In this document: positions 7,173 to 14,255 of the stretch, piece after piece | Numbering within the stretch: position 1 is the first letter of the stretch | How the letters are laid out: every line of letters begins with the position of its first letter | Notes under the pieces: model-generated | Seen by the model: only the letters and a program-made list of their open reading frames with translations | Told to the model about the DNA's origin: nothing | Database searches by the model: none | Source of the DNA: CAIRYW01 sp041665985 | GTDB taxonomy: Bacteria; Patescibacteriota; Minisyncoccia; Phycocordibacterales; CAIRYW01 | DNA: 21,063 nt | NCBI GenBank assembly: GCA_041665985.1 | Contig: JBAYHV010000015.1 | Location: 1-21,063, forward strand | Direction of reading: 5' to 3' | Made by a program: the position numbers and the translations under genes

Positions 7173-8246
7173 TTATATTTTGCTTGCGAGCATTGCTACG
7201 ACAAATCCTAAAATTCCAAAAACGATTGAAATGATCCAGTATCTCATTGTTACTTTATATGAAGGCCAACCTAATGCTTCAAAGTGGTGATGCAAAGGTG
7301 CAACCAAGAAAACTTTTTTCCCAAAAAATTTTCTTGAGATCATTTGAATAATATTTGAAAGAGATGTAATTATTAAAGGTAAAGCAATCAAAGGCAAAAC
7401 AAATAAACCATAACCGCCTTCAACTTTGTCTGTCATAAAAGCTACGACTGCTAAAGTCATTGTGAGAGCCATTGTGCCTGTTTCAGACATGTAAAATCTT
7501 GCTGGAGGAATATTGAACCAAAGAAAAGAAAGAATACCTCCAACAATAACTGCGCAAAATGCAGCTAGATCTACTTGGTTGTGCACAAAAGCTATTGCTG
7601 CGTAAGATGAAAAAGAAACTGCAAAAACTCCGCCAGCAAGACCGTCAATTCCATCAATTACTCCTCCAGAATAAATAAAGAGCATTACCAAAGCAAATAA
7701 AGGAATAATAAAAGCACCTAAATATAATTCATTTATAAACGGTATTGAAATAGACATAACGCCTAATTTAAAATAAAACCATAATCCGCAAAGAAGACCT
7801 ACAACAGTAACAATCATAATTCTTTTTTTAAGAGATAGTCCTCCTTTCGAGCATCCATTTCCCTTGATCTCAAAAATATCATCGATCATTCCAATAAAAG
7901 CACCTATCATTAAAGTTGCAAGTGGAATCCATGTTTGACTTCGACTAATAAAGTCTAATCTGCCGGCGCTCATAGGAAAAATTCTTGCAATGCTCCAAAA
8001 AATTAAAGCAGTGATAATTGCACTAGCCCAAATAATAATTCCTCCTAAACGAGGAGTGCTAACTTCTCTTTCTTTGTGTAGTTCATTAAAGATCGGAGTC
8101 TCTGATCCAAACGCATCAATTTTCCCCGGTTTCTTTTTCCAAGCTTTATATTTGTAAAGATAATGAGTAAGTAAGGGAGACAAAGAAATACCGATAAAAA
8201 AAGATACGGTGATCGGTAAAAAAACTTTAAGAGCTTCTTCTATCAT
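7173..8246 (-). CDS. mraY: Phospho-MurNAc-pentapeptide translocase MraY
   Basis: It transfers phospho-MurNAc-pentapeptide from UDP to undecaprenyl phosphate, forming lipid I in the membrane. Ten or so hydrophobic helices are visible. Family motifs are TPRLGG (64-69), GMIDDIFE (with the Asp pair), IDGIDGLAGG, PPARFYMSETGTMAL and the cytoplasmic PLHHHFEALGW. Length 357 is normal. The start overlaps the scpB stop by ATGA (8243-8246), so the two are translationally coupled. Confidence 0.96.
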   Translation of the reverse strand: MIEEALKVFLPITVSFFIGISLSPLLTHYLYKYKAWKKKPGKIDAFGSETPIFNELHKEREVSTPRLGGIIIWASAIITALIFWSIARIFPMSAGRLDFISRSQTWIPLATLMIGAFIGMIDDIFEIKGNGCSKGGLSLKKRIMIVTVVGLLCGLWFYFKLGVMSISIPFINELYLGAFIIPLFALVMLFIYSGGVIDGIDGLAGGVFAVSFSSYAAIAFVHNQVDLAAFCAVIVGGILSFLWFNIPPARFYMSETGTMALTMTLAVVAFMTDKVEGGYGLFVLPLIALPLIITSLSNIIQMISRKFFGKKVFLVAPLHHHFEALGWPSYKVTMRYWIISIVFGILGFVVAMLASKI

Positions 8247-8818
8247 AAGACTTCATCATTTTCTTTTAATTCTTGTTCAACAAAAACCTCAACTTTTTCT
8301 CTAAGCGCATCAAATTCAGGCAATTCTAATTCACTTTTTATTCCTAGGTAAGAAAGTAATTCAAAAGTTGGTTTATATAAATTCACCCTTTGGTCCTTTG
8401 GATCATCAATTTTTTCCACTAACCCTCTTGCTTCCAAATGTCTGATGATGAATTGAGAATTTACTCCTCTGATGTAATCAACTGTACTTCTTCTTACTGG
8501 AGATTTGTATAAAACAATTGTCAGCGTTTCAAGTGCTGCTTTTGAAAGTTCTTTTGATAATTCTTCTTTTTGTAATTTTTCAATTATTTCTGAGGCTTCT
8601 GGAGAAGTTCTAAGAGCTACTTTATCTCCGTTTCGCATAAGAACAATTCCAGAGTCCAATTTTGCTTCGATATTCTTAATAGCCAACTCAGTAGTTGGAA
8701 CATCTGTTTTTGCCATTGAAGCTAATTTTTCAATTGAAACAGGCTCGTTCTTCCAAAATAAAATAGCCTCAACTATTTTTTCAATTGGGGTTTGTTCTAC
8801 GGTTTCCATAAAGAACAT
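8243..8818 (-). CDS. scpB: Segregation and condensation protein ScpB
   Basis: ScpB is the winged-helix partner of ScpA in the SMC condensin complex that organises and separates the chromosome. IEKIVEAILFWKNEPVSIEKLA and the second winged-helix region (ALETLTIVLYKSPVRRSTVDYIRGVNSQFIIRHLEARGLV) are typical. An open frame runs further upstream to 9001, but that extension would translate two repeat elements and overlap the ybaK-like gene, so it is rejected. ATG at 8818 is chosen because AAAGG precedes it by about 4 nt; ATG at 8809 (METVEQ) is the alternative. It is separated from scpA by the ybaK-bearing repeat unit. Confidence 0.92.
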   Translation of the reverse strand: MFFMETVEQTPIEKIVEAILFWKNEPVSIEKLASMAKTDVPTTELAIKNIEAKLDSGIVLMRNGDKVALRTSPEASEIIEKLQKEELSKELSKAALETLTIVLYKSPVRRSTVDYIRGVNSQFIIRHLEARGLVEKIDDPKDQRVNLYKPTFELLSYLGIKSELELPEFDALREKVEVFVEQELKENDEVL

Positions 8819-8893
8819 TTTACCTTTTTTCAGGCCAAATTCAAAGGCTTTTTGTTTCTTTTTGTCATTCCTATGAAAACGGGAATCTAGAAA

Positions 8894-8936
8894 ACCTAGA
8901 GGAAAGACCTCCTCTTGAGAGGTCTTTCCTCTAGGT
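8894..8936. repeat. Perfect 18-bp hairpin with the shared CCTCCTCTTGAGAGG core
   Basis: The arms ACCTAGAGGAAAGACCTC (8894-8911) and its complement (8919-8936) enclose a 7-nt loop. The apical part matches the hairpins at 13689-13727 and, inverted, at 3137-3181. It lies 16 bp past the ybaK-like stop and could end that transcript, though scpB reads on downstream in the same direction. Confidence 0.8.
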
Positions 8937-8951
8937 GTTGTTACACAATTT

Positions 8952-9404
8952 TTAATCTGAAATCGAAGCGAAAACACCTTCAAATGCTTTACAAAATTCA
9001 ATTTGGCTAATTTTTATTATAATATCGCTTTTCCCGCTGCCAAAAAGTAAAGACGAAAGATTGAGTATAGAATTATCTGCAATTTGCTTAATTTTTGGAT
9101 TAATTCCAAATGGCGAGACGGATCCAACTATATATCCTGTGAATTTTTTTACTTCCTCTGGTTTAGCCATACGCAAACCATGTTCTCCAATGATATTTTC
9201 AATTTTCAAAATATTAGCTCTTTTGTCTCCAGGTAAAATTATTATAATTGGATTATTATCAACAACGAAAACCAGCGTCTTGATTATTTCCGAGACTTCA
9301 CATTTACAAGCTGCTTGTACGTCATTAACAGAGTGAACTACTTGATTTAATGGGATCAATTCGAAGTCTACATTTTTATTTTTTAGTTCTTTTTCACTTT
9401 CCAT
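8952..9404 (-). CDS. ybaK: YbaK/ProX-family aminoacyl-tRNA deacylase
   Basis: A 150-residue editing-domain protein that would hydrolyse mischarged tRNA in trans (in YbaK the substrate is Cys-tRNA-Pro). CEVSEIIKTLVFVVDNNPIIIILPGDKRANILKI contains the conserved Lys of the KTLVF segment and the GD-R-N strand. GYIVGSVSPFGI is the family GGVSP/SPFG loop. The substrate cannot be fixed from sequence. The gene lies inside the repeat-flanked unit 8864-9471, splitting scpA and scpB, so it may have arrived as cargo. Base composition is like the neighbours. Confidence 0.88.
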   Translation of the reverse strand: MESEKELKNKNVDFELIPLNQVVHSVNDVQAACKCEVSEIIKTLVFVVDNNPIIIILPGDKRANILKIENIIGEHGLRMAKPEEVKKFTGYIVGSVSPFGINPKIKQIADNSILNLSSLLFGSGKSDIIIKISQIEFCKAFEGVFASISD

Positions 9405-9467
9405 AATTTTTTTTATTTAACCACAATGTTTTTTTAAGTATCAGCTGGATCCTCGTTTCCACGAGGA

Positions 9468-9510
9468 TGACACAAAAACTTGGGAGCTTCGCTCCCAAGT
9501 TTTTGTGTCA
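9468..9510 (-). terminator. Perfect 20-bp hairpin at the scpA stop codon
   Basis: The arms 9468-9487 and 9491-9510 pair completely around TTC. The scpA stop TGA (9508-9510) is the base of the stem. On the minus strand the descending arm has an A-run before and T-run within it, as in bidirectional terminators. Its left arm shares TGAC (9468-9471) with the right end of the ybaK repeat unit, so one structure was built against the other. Confidence 0.7.
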
Positions 9511-10245
9511 GTTGTACTGTGGAGTTCCTACTTCAGAAGTGTGCATTTCAATATCTCCAAAAATTGAGTCTTGTCTTACATCTACAATTCCCTGTTTGAA
9601 CATTTCAAGCATTGCCAAAAACCCTACAATTGTTTCAACTTTTTGCTCTCTGGTCATTGCTTTTCCTCCAGAAATTTCTTTGAAGCTTACTTTTAAAGCT
9701 TTTTGAACTCTTTCTGTAAGACGCTCCATCATTTCTTCTATTGAAATAACTTTTTTAATTAAAACTTTTGGCTCAAGGTTTTTTACTGGAATTCTTCCAA
9801 CTACTTCTTTCATACTTTGAAAAAGCGCTCCAATAGTTATTTTTTCATGCGGAGAAAAAATAGCAGTTGAATCTTTATGGAAAGTTTTTTCAAAAAGAAT
9901 TTTTTTCCCGTAACTTTCTTTAATGTGTTCTCCAAGGTCCTTAACTTTTTGATAAAGTTTCAGTCTGTCTTCTAGGTCGGAAATATTTTGTTCTTCTTCG
10001 TCAGAAAGTGAAAGATTTGGCAGTAATGAACGAGATTTTATTAGGACCAAGGTTGAGGCAATCACAATAAACTCAGCTCTATCCCCTATTGAGTGGTCGC
10101 TGATTGATTGAATATGCCCAAGATAGTCATCTGTAATTTTTGCCAAAGAGATCTCATTGATCAAAAGTTTTCTTTTTTCAATAAAAGAAAGCAAAAGATC
10201 GAGCGGTCCTTCAAATGTTTCAATTTTTATTTTAAAGTCTGACAT
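9508..10245 (-). CDS. scpA: Segregation and condensation protein ScpA
   Basis: ScpA is the kleisin that bridges the two SMC heads and binds ScpB. The N-terminal FKIKIETFEGPLDLLLSFIEKRKLLINEISLAKITDDYL (5-43) is the diagnostic ScpA signature. A predicted helical linker follows, and the C-terminal winged helix is at about 175-245. Length 245 is normal. The start is 4 bp past the HIT gene stop, and AAGAGA lies about 10 nt before the ATG as a weak ribosome site. Confidence 0.95.
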   Translation of the reverse strand: MSDFKIKIETFEGPLDLLLSFIEKRKLLINEISLAKITDDYLGHIQSISDHSIGDRAEFIVIASTLVLIKSRSLLPNLSLSDEEEQNISDLEDRLKLYQKVKDLGEHIKESYGKKILFEKTFHKDSTAIFSPHEKITIGALFQSMKEVVGRIPVKNLEPKVLIKKVISIEEMMERLTERVQKALKVSFKEISGGKAMTREQKVETIVGFLAMLEMFKQGIVDVRQDSIFGDIEMHTSEVGTPQYN

Positions 10246-10249
10246 GTAT

Positions 10250-10705
10250 TTATTCTCTTAAATATTTAGCTAGTTGAGCAAGCTCTTCATCGTCTGCTCT
10301 TTTATAATCATGCGAAGAAATATATCCTTCATATTTGTCAAAAAATTTATCAACACTTGATTCTATTGGTTTCCATTCTGACATATTCTTTGTTCCGTGC
10401 ATTGGAAAAAGTTTTGAGTGAATATGATCTACTCCAAATCCTTCAAAAACCATTGCACTGCGTCCAACATCGTCCAATTTTGAATCAAGAATTTTCGCAA
10501 CTTTTTTTGTAGCAAGTATAAGTTCTGAAAGTACATTATCTGGCAGATCAAAAGCATAGCTTGTGTGATGTTTCTTAGGAATAACTACAGTTGTTCCTTT
10601 GGTGTTAGGAAAAATACTTAAGAAAGCTAAATGATTTTCATCCTCCCATACCTTATTTGAAGGTAAATCTCCTTTTATTATTTTACAAAAAATACAATTA
10701 TTCAT
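10250..10705 (-). CDS. HIT-family nucleotide hydrolase/transferase, variant motif
   Basis: CIFCKIIKGDLPSNKVWEDENHLAFLSIFPNTKGTTVVIPKKHH is the standard HIT N-half with a Cys pair (Cys4, Cys7). The active-site motif reads H94-I-H96-S-K98-L-F instead of H-x-H-x-H-x-x. The central His96, the nucleophile in HIT proteins, is kept; the third His is Lys. The protein should act on nucleoside phosphates such as AMP-lysine or dinucleotides, but the substrate is unknown. It is tightly packed between the GNAT gene (2-bp gap) and scpA (4-bp gap). Confidence 0.88.
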   Translation of the reverse strand: MNNCIFCKIIKGDLPSNKVWEDENHLAFLSIFPNTKGTTVVIPKKHHTSYAFDLPDNVLSELILATKKVAKILDSKLDDVGRSAMVFEGFGVDHIHSKLFPMHGTKNMSEWKPIESSVDKFFDKYEGYISSHDYKRADDEELAQLAKYLRE

Positions 10706-10707
10706 AA

Positions 10708-11250
10708 TTAAATATTTTTATACATGTATAAATGATCCACTAATTTATTTCTCCATTGTAATGCTTTTGGCAAAAGACCAAATTTTTTGTAGCCAAATGA
10801 TTCGTATAAATGGATTGCTCTTTCATTATTTCCAAATACAGTTAGTACGCAAATTTTTAAACCTTTAATATCTTTTTTTGCAAGTGAATGAATTTCTTTT
10901 ATCAAAATTCTGCCTAGTCCTTTGTCTCTGTATTCTTTTTTAACTCCCATTGCAAGTGAACAAACATGGCTTTCAATAGTCAATTTTTTTCTTTCTAACG
11001 AAACATTTGCAACCAAGACATCTCCATAAAAAGCAAATAATTGAACACTATTTCCTTTCTTTATTTCCTTAATGGATCTATCAAGGTATTGAGCCTCCTC
11101 TTTTAAGTTATATTTTATGCCTTGAGAAGTGACAAAAGTTTTTTCTGCTGAAAGATTGTTAATATATTTAAGAAGTGGCTCCAGATCTGACTTTTTTGGA
11201 GGTCTAATTTCAATAATTTGCCCGTTTTTTAATTCAACTTTTTTTTGCAT
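10708..11250 (-). CDS. GNAT-family N-acetyltransferase
   Basis: The 180-residue protein has one GNAT fold. The acetyl-CoA loop is RDKGLGRIL (about 107-115), preceded by the strand LAMGVKKEY and followed by ALTVFGNNERAIHLYESFGYKKFG-like motif B (CVLTVFGNNERAIHLYESFGYKKFGLL here). The order and spacing resemble ribosomal-protein or small-molecule acetyltransferases. The substrate is unknown. The ATG directly abuts the aspS TAA, so expression is coupled to aspS. Confidence 0.88.
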   Translation of the reverse strand: MQKKVELKNGQIIEIRPPKKSDLEPLLKYINNLSAEKTFVTSQGIKYNLKEEAQYLDRSIKEIKKGNSVQLFAFYGDVLVANVSLERKKLTIESHVCSLAMGVKKEYRDKGLGRILIKEIHSLAKKDIKGLKICVLTVFGNNERAIHLYESFGYKKFGLLPKALQWRNKLVDHLYMYKNI

Positions 11251-12651
11251 TTAGTCTTTTTTCTTTGGAACAGAAATTCCAAGTTCTAGAAGTTGTTCGG
11301 TAGATAGTTCGGTTGGAGCCTCCATTACAGATGTGTTTCCTCGAGCAGTTTGGGGAAAAGCTTGAACTTCTCTGAGCCATTTTTCACCAGTTAGGATCAT
11401 TGTCATTCTTTCTATTCCATGAGCAATTCCTCCGTGTGGTGGAGCTCCATATGTGAAGGCTTCTAAGATGTGTCCAAAGTTTTTTTCTATTCTTTCTTCA
11501 CTGTAACCCATCACTTTAAAAACAGTCTTCAAGATTTCTGGTTTATGAGCTCGAATACTTCCTCCTCCTGTTTCAAATCCGTTGCAAACAAGGTCATATT
11601 GTTCTGCAACTATATCTCCAATATTTTCACCTTTTAACAACCAATCTAAATGCTCAGCTTTTGGCATAGAAAAAGGATTGTGTGTAAATGTCCATTTACC
11701 GTCTTTGTCTTTTTCAAAAAATGGAAAATCAATTACCCAAGCAAAAGCAAGAATACCCTTTTCTTTTTCCTCTTCTGTACGCATATCAAATTTATCTGCG
11801 CCGTATTTTTCCATTGCCTCTTTGTAAGTTATTCTTGGAAAAGGTTTTTCTTTGATAGTGTGACCCATTGATTCTGCAACTGTTGTCATCAACATTTCAT
11901 CAATCTCCATCACTTCATCTCTTGTAACAAAACTCATTTCGATATCAATTTGAGTATGTTCAAATCCACGGTCAGCACGCAAGTCTTCATCTCTAAAACA
12001 TCTTGCAATTTGAAAATATTTTTCAAATCCCGCCACCATCAAAAGTTGTTTGTATTGTTGAGGGCTTTGCGGAAGCGCAAAAAATTTTCCTGGATTCAAT
12101 CTTGATGGCACAACAAAGTCTCGAGAACCTTCTGGTGTTGTACTTGTAAAATATGGAGTTTCAATTTCTTTGAAACCCTTGTTAAATAAAAATTGTCTAA
12201 CTTTATCTACGAACTCTGAACGGATTCTAATATTTTTTTGCAGTCTTGGACGGCGTAGGTCTAAGTATCTGTATTTTAGACGAACCTCCTCGTCAATGTC
12301 GTGTCCGTCAGTATCAAGAGGAAATGGAGGTGTTTTTGCCTCATTTATGATATTTATATCTTCAATTTCAAGTTCTATTGAGCCGTTTTGTCTATCGGTT
12401 TGAATATTTTTCTCTGGTCTTTGGTTTATTTTTCCAATAACTTCGACAACCCATTCACTACGGACATGTTTTATTTTTTCCTTTAATTCCTCTTTATTTG
12501 GAAGAATAACGCCTTGAACTTTTCCTGTCATGTCTCGAAAGTCAAAAAAAACAAGTTTGCCTTGATCTCGTCTGACATCGATCCAGCCTTTAATTGATAC
12601 AGACTCTCCAATGTTTTTTTCTAGTTCATTTATGTATGTTCGTCTTTGCAT
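11251..12651 (-). CDS. aspS: Aspartyl-tRNA synthetase lacking the GAD insert
   Basis: A class II synthetase: OB-fold anticodon domain (1-105), then the catalytic core with motif 2 FRDEDLRADRGFEHTQIDIEMSF (219-241) and motif 3 around HGIERMTMIL (411-420, Arg415). Bacterial enzymes are usually near 590 residues because of a GAD domain between KYGADKFDMR and the WVIDFP strand. Here those two segments are only about 15 residues apart (291-305), so the insert is absent and the protein has 466 residues. It could be discriminating or also charge tRNA-Asn. TrpS ends 8 bp upstream. Confidence 0.95.
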   Translation of the reverse strand: MQRRTYINELEKNIGESVSIKGWIDVRRDQGKLVFFDFRDMTGKVQGVILPNKEELKEKIKHVRSEWVVEVIGKINQRPEKNIQTDRQNGSIELEIEDINIINEAKTPPFPLDTDGHDIDEEVRLKYRYLDLRRPRLQKNIRIRSEFVDKVRQFLFNKGFKEIETPYFTSTTPEGSRDFVVPSRLNPGKFFALPQSPQQYKQLLMVAGFEKYFQIARCFRDEDLRADRGFEHTQIDIEMSFVTRDEVMEIDEMLMTTVAESMGHTIKEKPFPRITYKEAMEKYGADKFDMRTEEEKEKGILAFAWVIDFPFFEKDKDGKWTFTHNPFSMPKAEHLDWLLKGENIGDIVAEQYDLVCNGFETGGGSIRAHKPEILKTVFKVMGYSEERIEKNFGHILEAFTYGAPPHGGIAHGIERMTMILTGEKWLREVQAFPQTARGNTSVMEAPTELSTEQLLELGISVPKKKD

Positions 12652-12659
12652 TTTATTTT

Positions 12660-13604
12660 TTATTTTACTCCAATTTTTGTTTTAATGTCATTTAGTTTTT
12701 CTTGAGCAATTTGTTTTGCTGTTTTTGCACCATCCTTCAAAACCTCATTGATCAATTTTTCATCTTTTGCAATTTCATCTCTTCTCGCTTTCATTGGTGC
12801 AAAATATTTTATGATATCGTCCGCTAGAAGTTCTTTAAGATTTTTGTACTTCCCTTTTAATTCCTCATATATTTTTTTAAGATCATCTTCATCTCTAAAA
12901 AGTTTGTGAATGTTATAAACATTTTGAGGAAGCTCGCCAGATGAATCTGTGACAATGGTCATTACTTTTTTCTTGATCTCTTCGTCTGTATCAAAAATAC
13001 CAATTGTATTATTGTAACTTTTGCTCATTTTTCTTCCGTCAATTCCCTGTACTGTCGCAACGCTTTCTAATATTTTTTCTTTTGGTAATTTAAATGTTTC
13101 TCCAAAAGTATTGTTAAATTTTTGTGCAATATCTCTTGTGTACTCGATGTGTTGTTTTTGATCTGAGCCAACGGGAACTATATCTGTATCGTAAAGCAAA
13201 ATATCTGCTGCCATAAGTACAGGATAATTGAATACACCAACGCTTACTTCTTTACCTTTTGCCTCGGCATCTTTAAATGCGTGAGCTCTTTGTAAAAAAG
13301 GTACAGTAACTAGATTATCTAGTATCCATGTAAGCTCAGTATGTTCTGAAATATCTGATTGTTTGAAAAGTATGATTTTTTTTGGATCAAGTCCAACCGC
13401 TAAATAATCAACAACAATTTCTTTTATTAATTTTCGCATTTCACCGGCGTTCTGGATCGAGTTTAGCGCGTGATAATCGGCGACCATGGCAAAGACCTCG
13501 TAATCGTCTTGCATATCCACTAACTGCTTCATCATGCCAAAATAATTCCCTATATGAGGGCTTCCTGTTGGTTTTATGCCTGATAGTAGGCGTTTTTTTG
13601 TCAT
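12660..13604 (-). CDS. trpS: Tryptophanyl-tRNA synthetase
   Basis: A class I synthetase of 314 residues from the ATG at 13604. SGIKPTGSPHIGNYFG (8-23) holds the HIGH-type motif, VADYHALNS follows, and RKMSKSYNNTIG carries KMSKS at 192-196. An open frame continues to 13727, but that extension translates repeat sequence and is rejected. A TATTAT (13611-13616) 6 nt before the ATG suggests a leaderless transcript. It heads the long housekeeping series running to gltX. Confidence 0.95.
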   Translation of the reverse strand: MTKKRLLSGIKPTGSPHIGNYFGMMKQLVDMQDDYEVFAMVADYHALNSIQNAGEMRKLIKEIVVDYLAVGLDPKKIILFKQSDISEHTELTWILDNLVTVPFLQRAHAFKDAEAKGKEVSVGVFNYPVLMAADILLYDTDIVPVGSDQKQHIEYTRDIAQKFNNTFGETFKLPKEKILESVATVQGIDGRKMSKSYNNTIGIFDTDEEIKKKVMTIVTDSSGELPQNVYNIHKLFRDEDDLKKIYEELKGKYKNLKELLADDIIKYFAPMKARRDEIAKDEKLINEVLKDGAKTAKQIAQEKLNDIKTKIGVK

Positions 13605-13610
13605 TGATAA

Positions 13611-13616
13611 ATAATA
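13611..13616 (-). promoter_or_regulatory. Possible -10 element of a leaderless trpS transcript
   Basis: TATTAT on the minus strand stands 6 nt from the trpS start codon, which would put the transcription start at or near the ATG. The -35 region 17 bp upstream (TGTTTT) is poor. The spacing resembles that seen before the genes starting at 14954 and 16926. Confidence 0.3.
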
Positions 13617-13657
13617 CCAAAAAAAGCCTCTAAAAAACAGTCGACATTTTTTTGATT

Positions 13658-13939
13658 GTCGTCCCCGCGCAGGCGGAGATCCAGTGATTTGGAGGTAAGT
13701 CCTCCTCTTGAGAGGTCTTTCCTCCAAGTTTTATTCCGACGAGTGAGAGACTGCGCGAAAGGTGAGCGAAGCGAAACTTTCATGACGTCCGAGCGAAGTC
13801 GGAACAAAGGGTAAATACCCCGCCCCTTGCCTTGGGGCGGATTAAGTACGAGCAAAGCGAGTTCTGGTATTTAATACCTCTGTCTGCTTGCTGCGAGGAA
13901 CTTTATTAAACTCTAGATTCTCGTTTCCGTAAGAATGAC
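13658..13939. mobile_element. 282-bp non-coding unit flanked by inverted 27-bp repeats
   Basis: This fills most of the gene-free stretch 13605-13963. The left repeat 13658-13684 contains GTCCCC-N8-GGAGAT and the right repeat 13913-13939 contains ATTCTC-N8-AAGAAT, inverted, with GTC ends outward. Inside, in order: a hairpin 13689-13727 carrying the shared CCTCCTCTTGAGAGG core; a long-range stem TTCCGAC (13734-13740) with GTCGGAA (13798-13804) enclosing GCGAAGCGAA-rich sequence; the stem CCGCCCC-N7-GGGGCGG (13820-13840); and the palindrome GGTATTTAATACC (13866-13878). An open frame at 13601-13855 only translates these repeats. The unit is GC-richer than its surroundings. Confidence 0.7.
13689..13727. 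repeat. Imperfect hairpin, second copy of the shared-core family
   Basis: TTGGAGG (13689-13695) pairs with CCTCCAA (13721-13727), and the inner CCTC pairs with GAGG, with two mismatches between. The sequence is nearly the reverse complement of the hairpin at 3137-3181, and its apical half matches 8894-8936. It lies 4 nt inside the left 27-bp repeat, the same arrangement as in the ybaK unit. Confidence 0.75.
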
Positions 13940-13963
13940 GTTAAAAAAAGTTAGATATTAAAA

Positions 13964-14233
13964 TTATTTCTTTTGAACTAAAGTTTTGATTTTAATTACG
14001 CCATCTTCAAGAACTTCAATCCGTCTTTCGTGGTTGAAAGAAAGACTATCAATTTTAAAATTTACTTTTTTAATTTCTAGTTTAACATCGTCTATTCTTG
14101 TTGATAGTTTATCTTCAATTTTATACATTTGCGTAGATAATCTCTCTTCCATGCTAACAAGATGTCTTGCAAGTATATCAATACTCATTTCGTCTTTCTT
14201 TTTATTAGTTTTAGTGGGTAGTTTCTTTTTCAT
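13964..14233 (-). CDS. Short coiled-coil protein, unknown function
   Basis: The 89-residue protein has a Lys-rich start (MKKKLPTKTNKKKDE). It continues with IDILARHLVSMEERLSTQMYKIEDKLSTRIDDVKLEIKK, a heptad pattern with two related blocks (MEERLSTQ and IEDKLSTR) that predicts a long coiled coil. There is no membrane segment or catalytic motif. Met16 (MSIDIL) is an alternative start. It follows the membrane protein gene by 22 bp, suggesting co-transcription. Proteins of this type are common in Parcubacteria as far as I recall, with no known role. Confidence 0.7.
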   Translation of the reverse strand: MKKKLPTKTNKKKDEMSIDILARHLVSMEERLSTQMYKIEDKLSTRIDDVKLEIKKVNFKIDSLSFNHERRIEVLEDGVIKIKTLVQKK

Positions 14234-14255
14234 ACTTGGATTATATCATTCAAGA

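Larger units (their letters stand above)
8864..9471. mobile_element. 608-bp unit flanked by inverted 27-bp repeats, carrying ybaK
   Basis: The left repeat at 8864-8890 contains ATTCCT-N8-GGGAAT (8867-8886). The right repeat at 9445-9471, inverted, contains ATCCTC-N8-GAGGAT (9449-9468), in which the arm changes are compensatory so that the stem is kept. Both repeats have their GTCAT ends outward, as in the units at 1589 and 13658. Inside are a hairpin 3 nt from the left repeat (8894-8936) and the ybaK-like gene. The unit lies between scpA and scpB. No transposase is present. I see no convincing target duplication. Confidence 0.65.

Noticed and set aside
8819..9001. Upstream extension of the scpB frame to 9001
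   Set aside because: It translates the 27-bp repeat and the hairpin and overlaps the ybaK-like gene; ScpB homology begins only after 8818, where a ribosome site is seen.
13605..13727. Upstream extension of the trpS frame
   Set aside because: The extra 41 residues come from repeat sequence; the TrpS family start is at MTKKRLLSG.
13601..13855. 84-codon open frame on the minus strand
   Set aside because: It consists of translated repeat and hairpin sequence, overlaps the trpS start and has no protein-like pattern.
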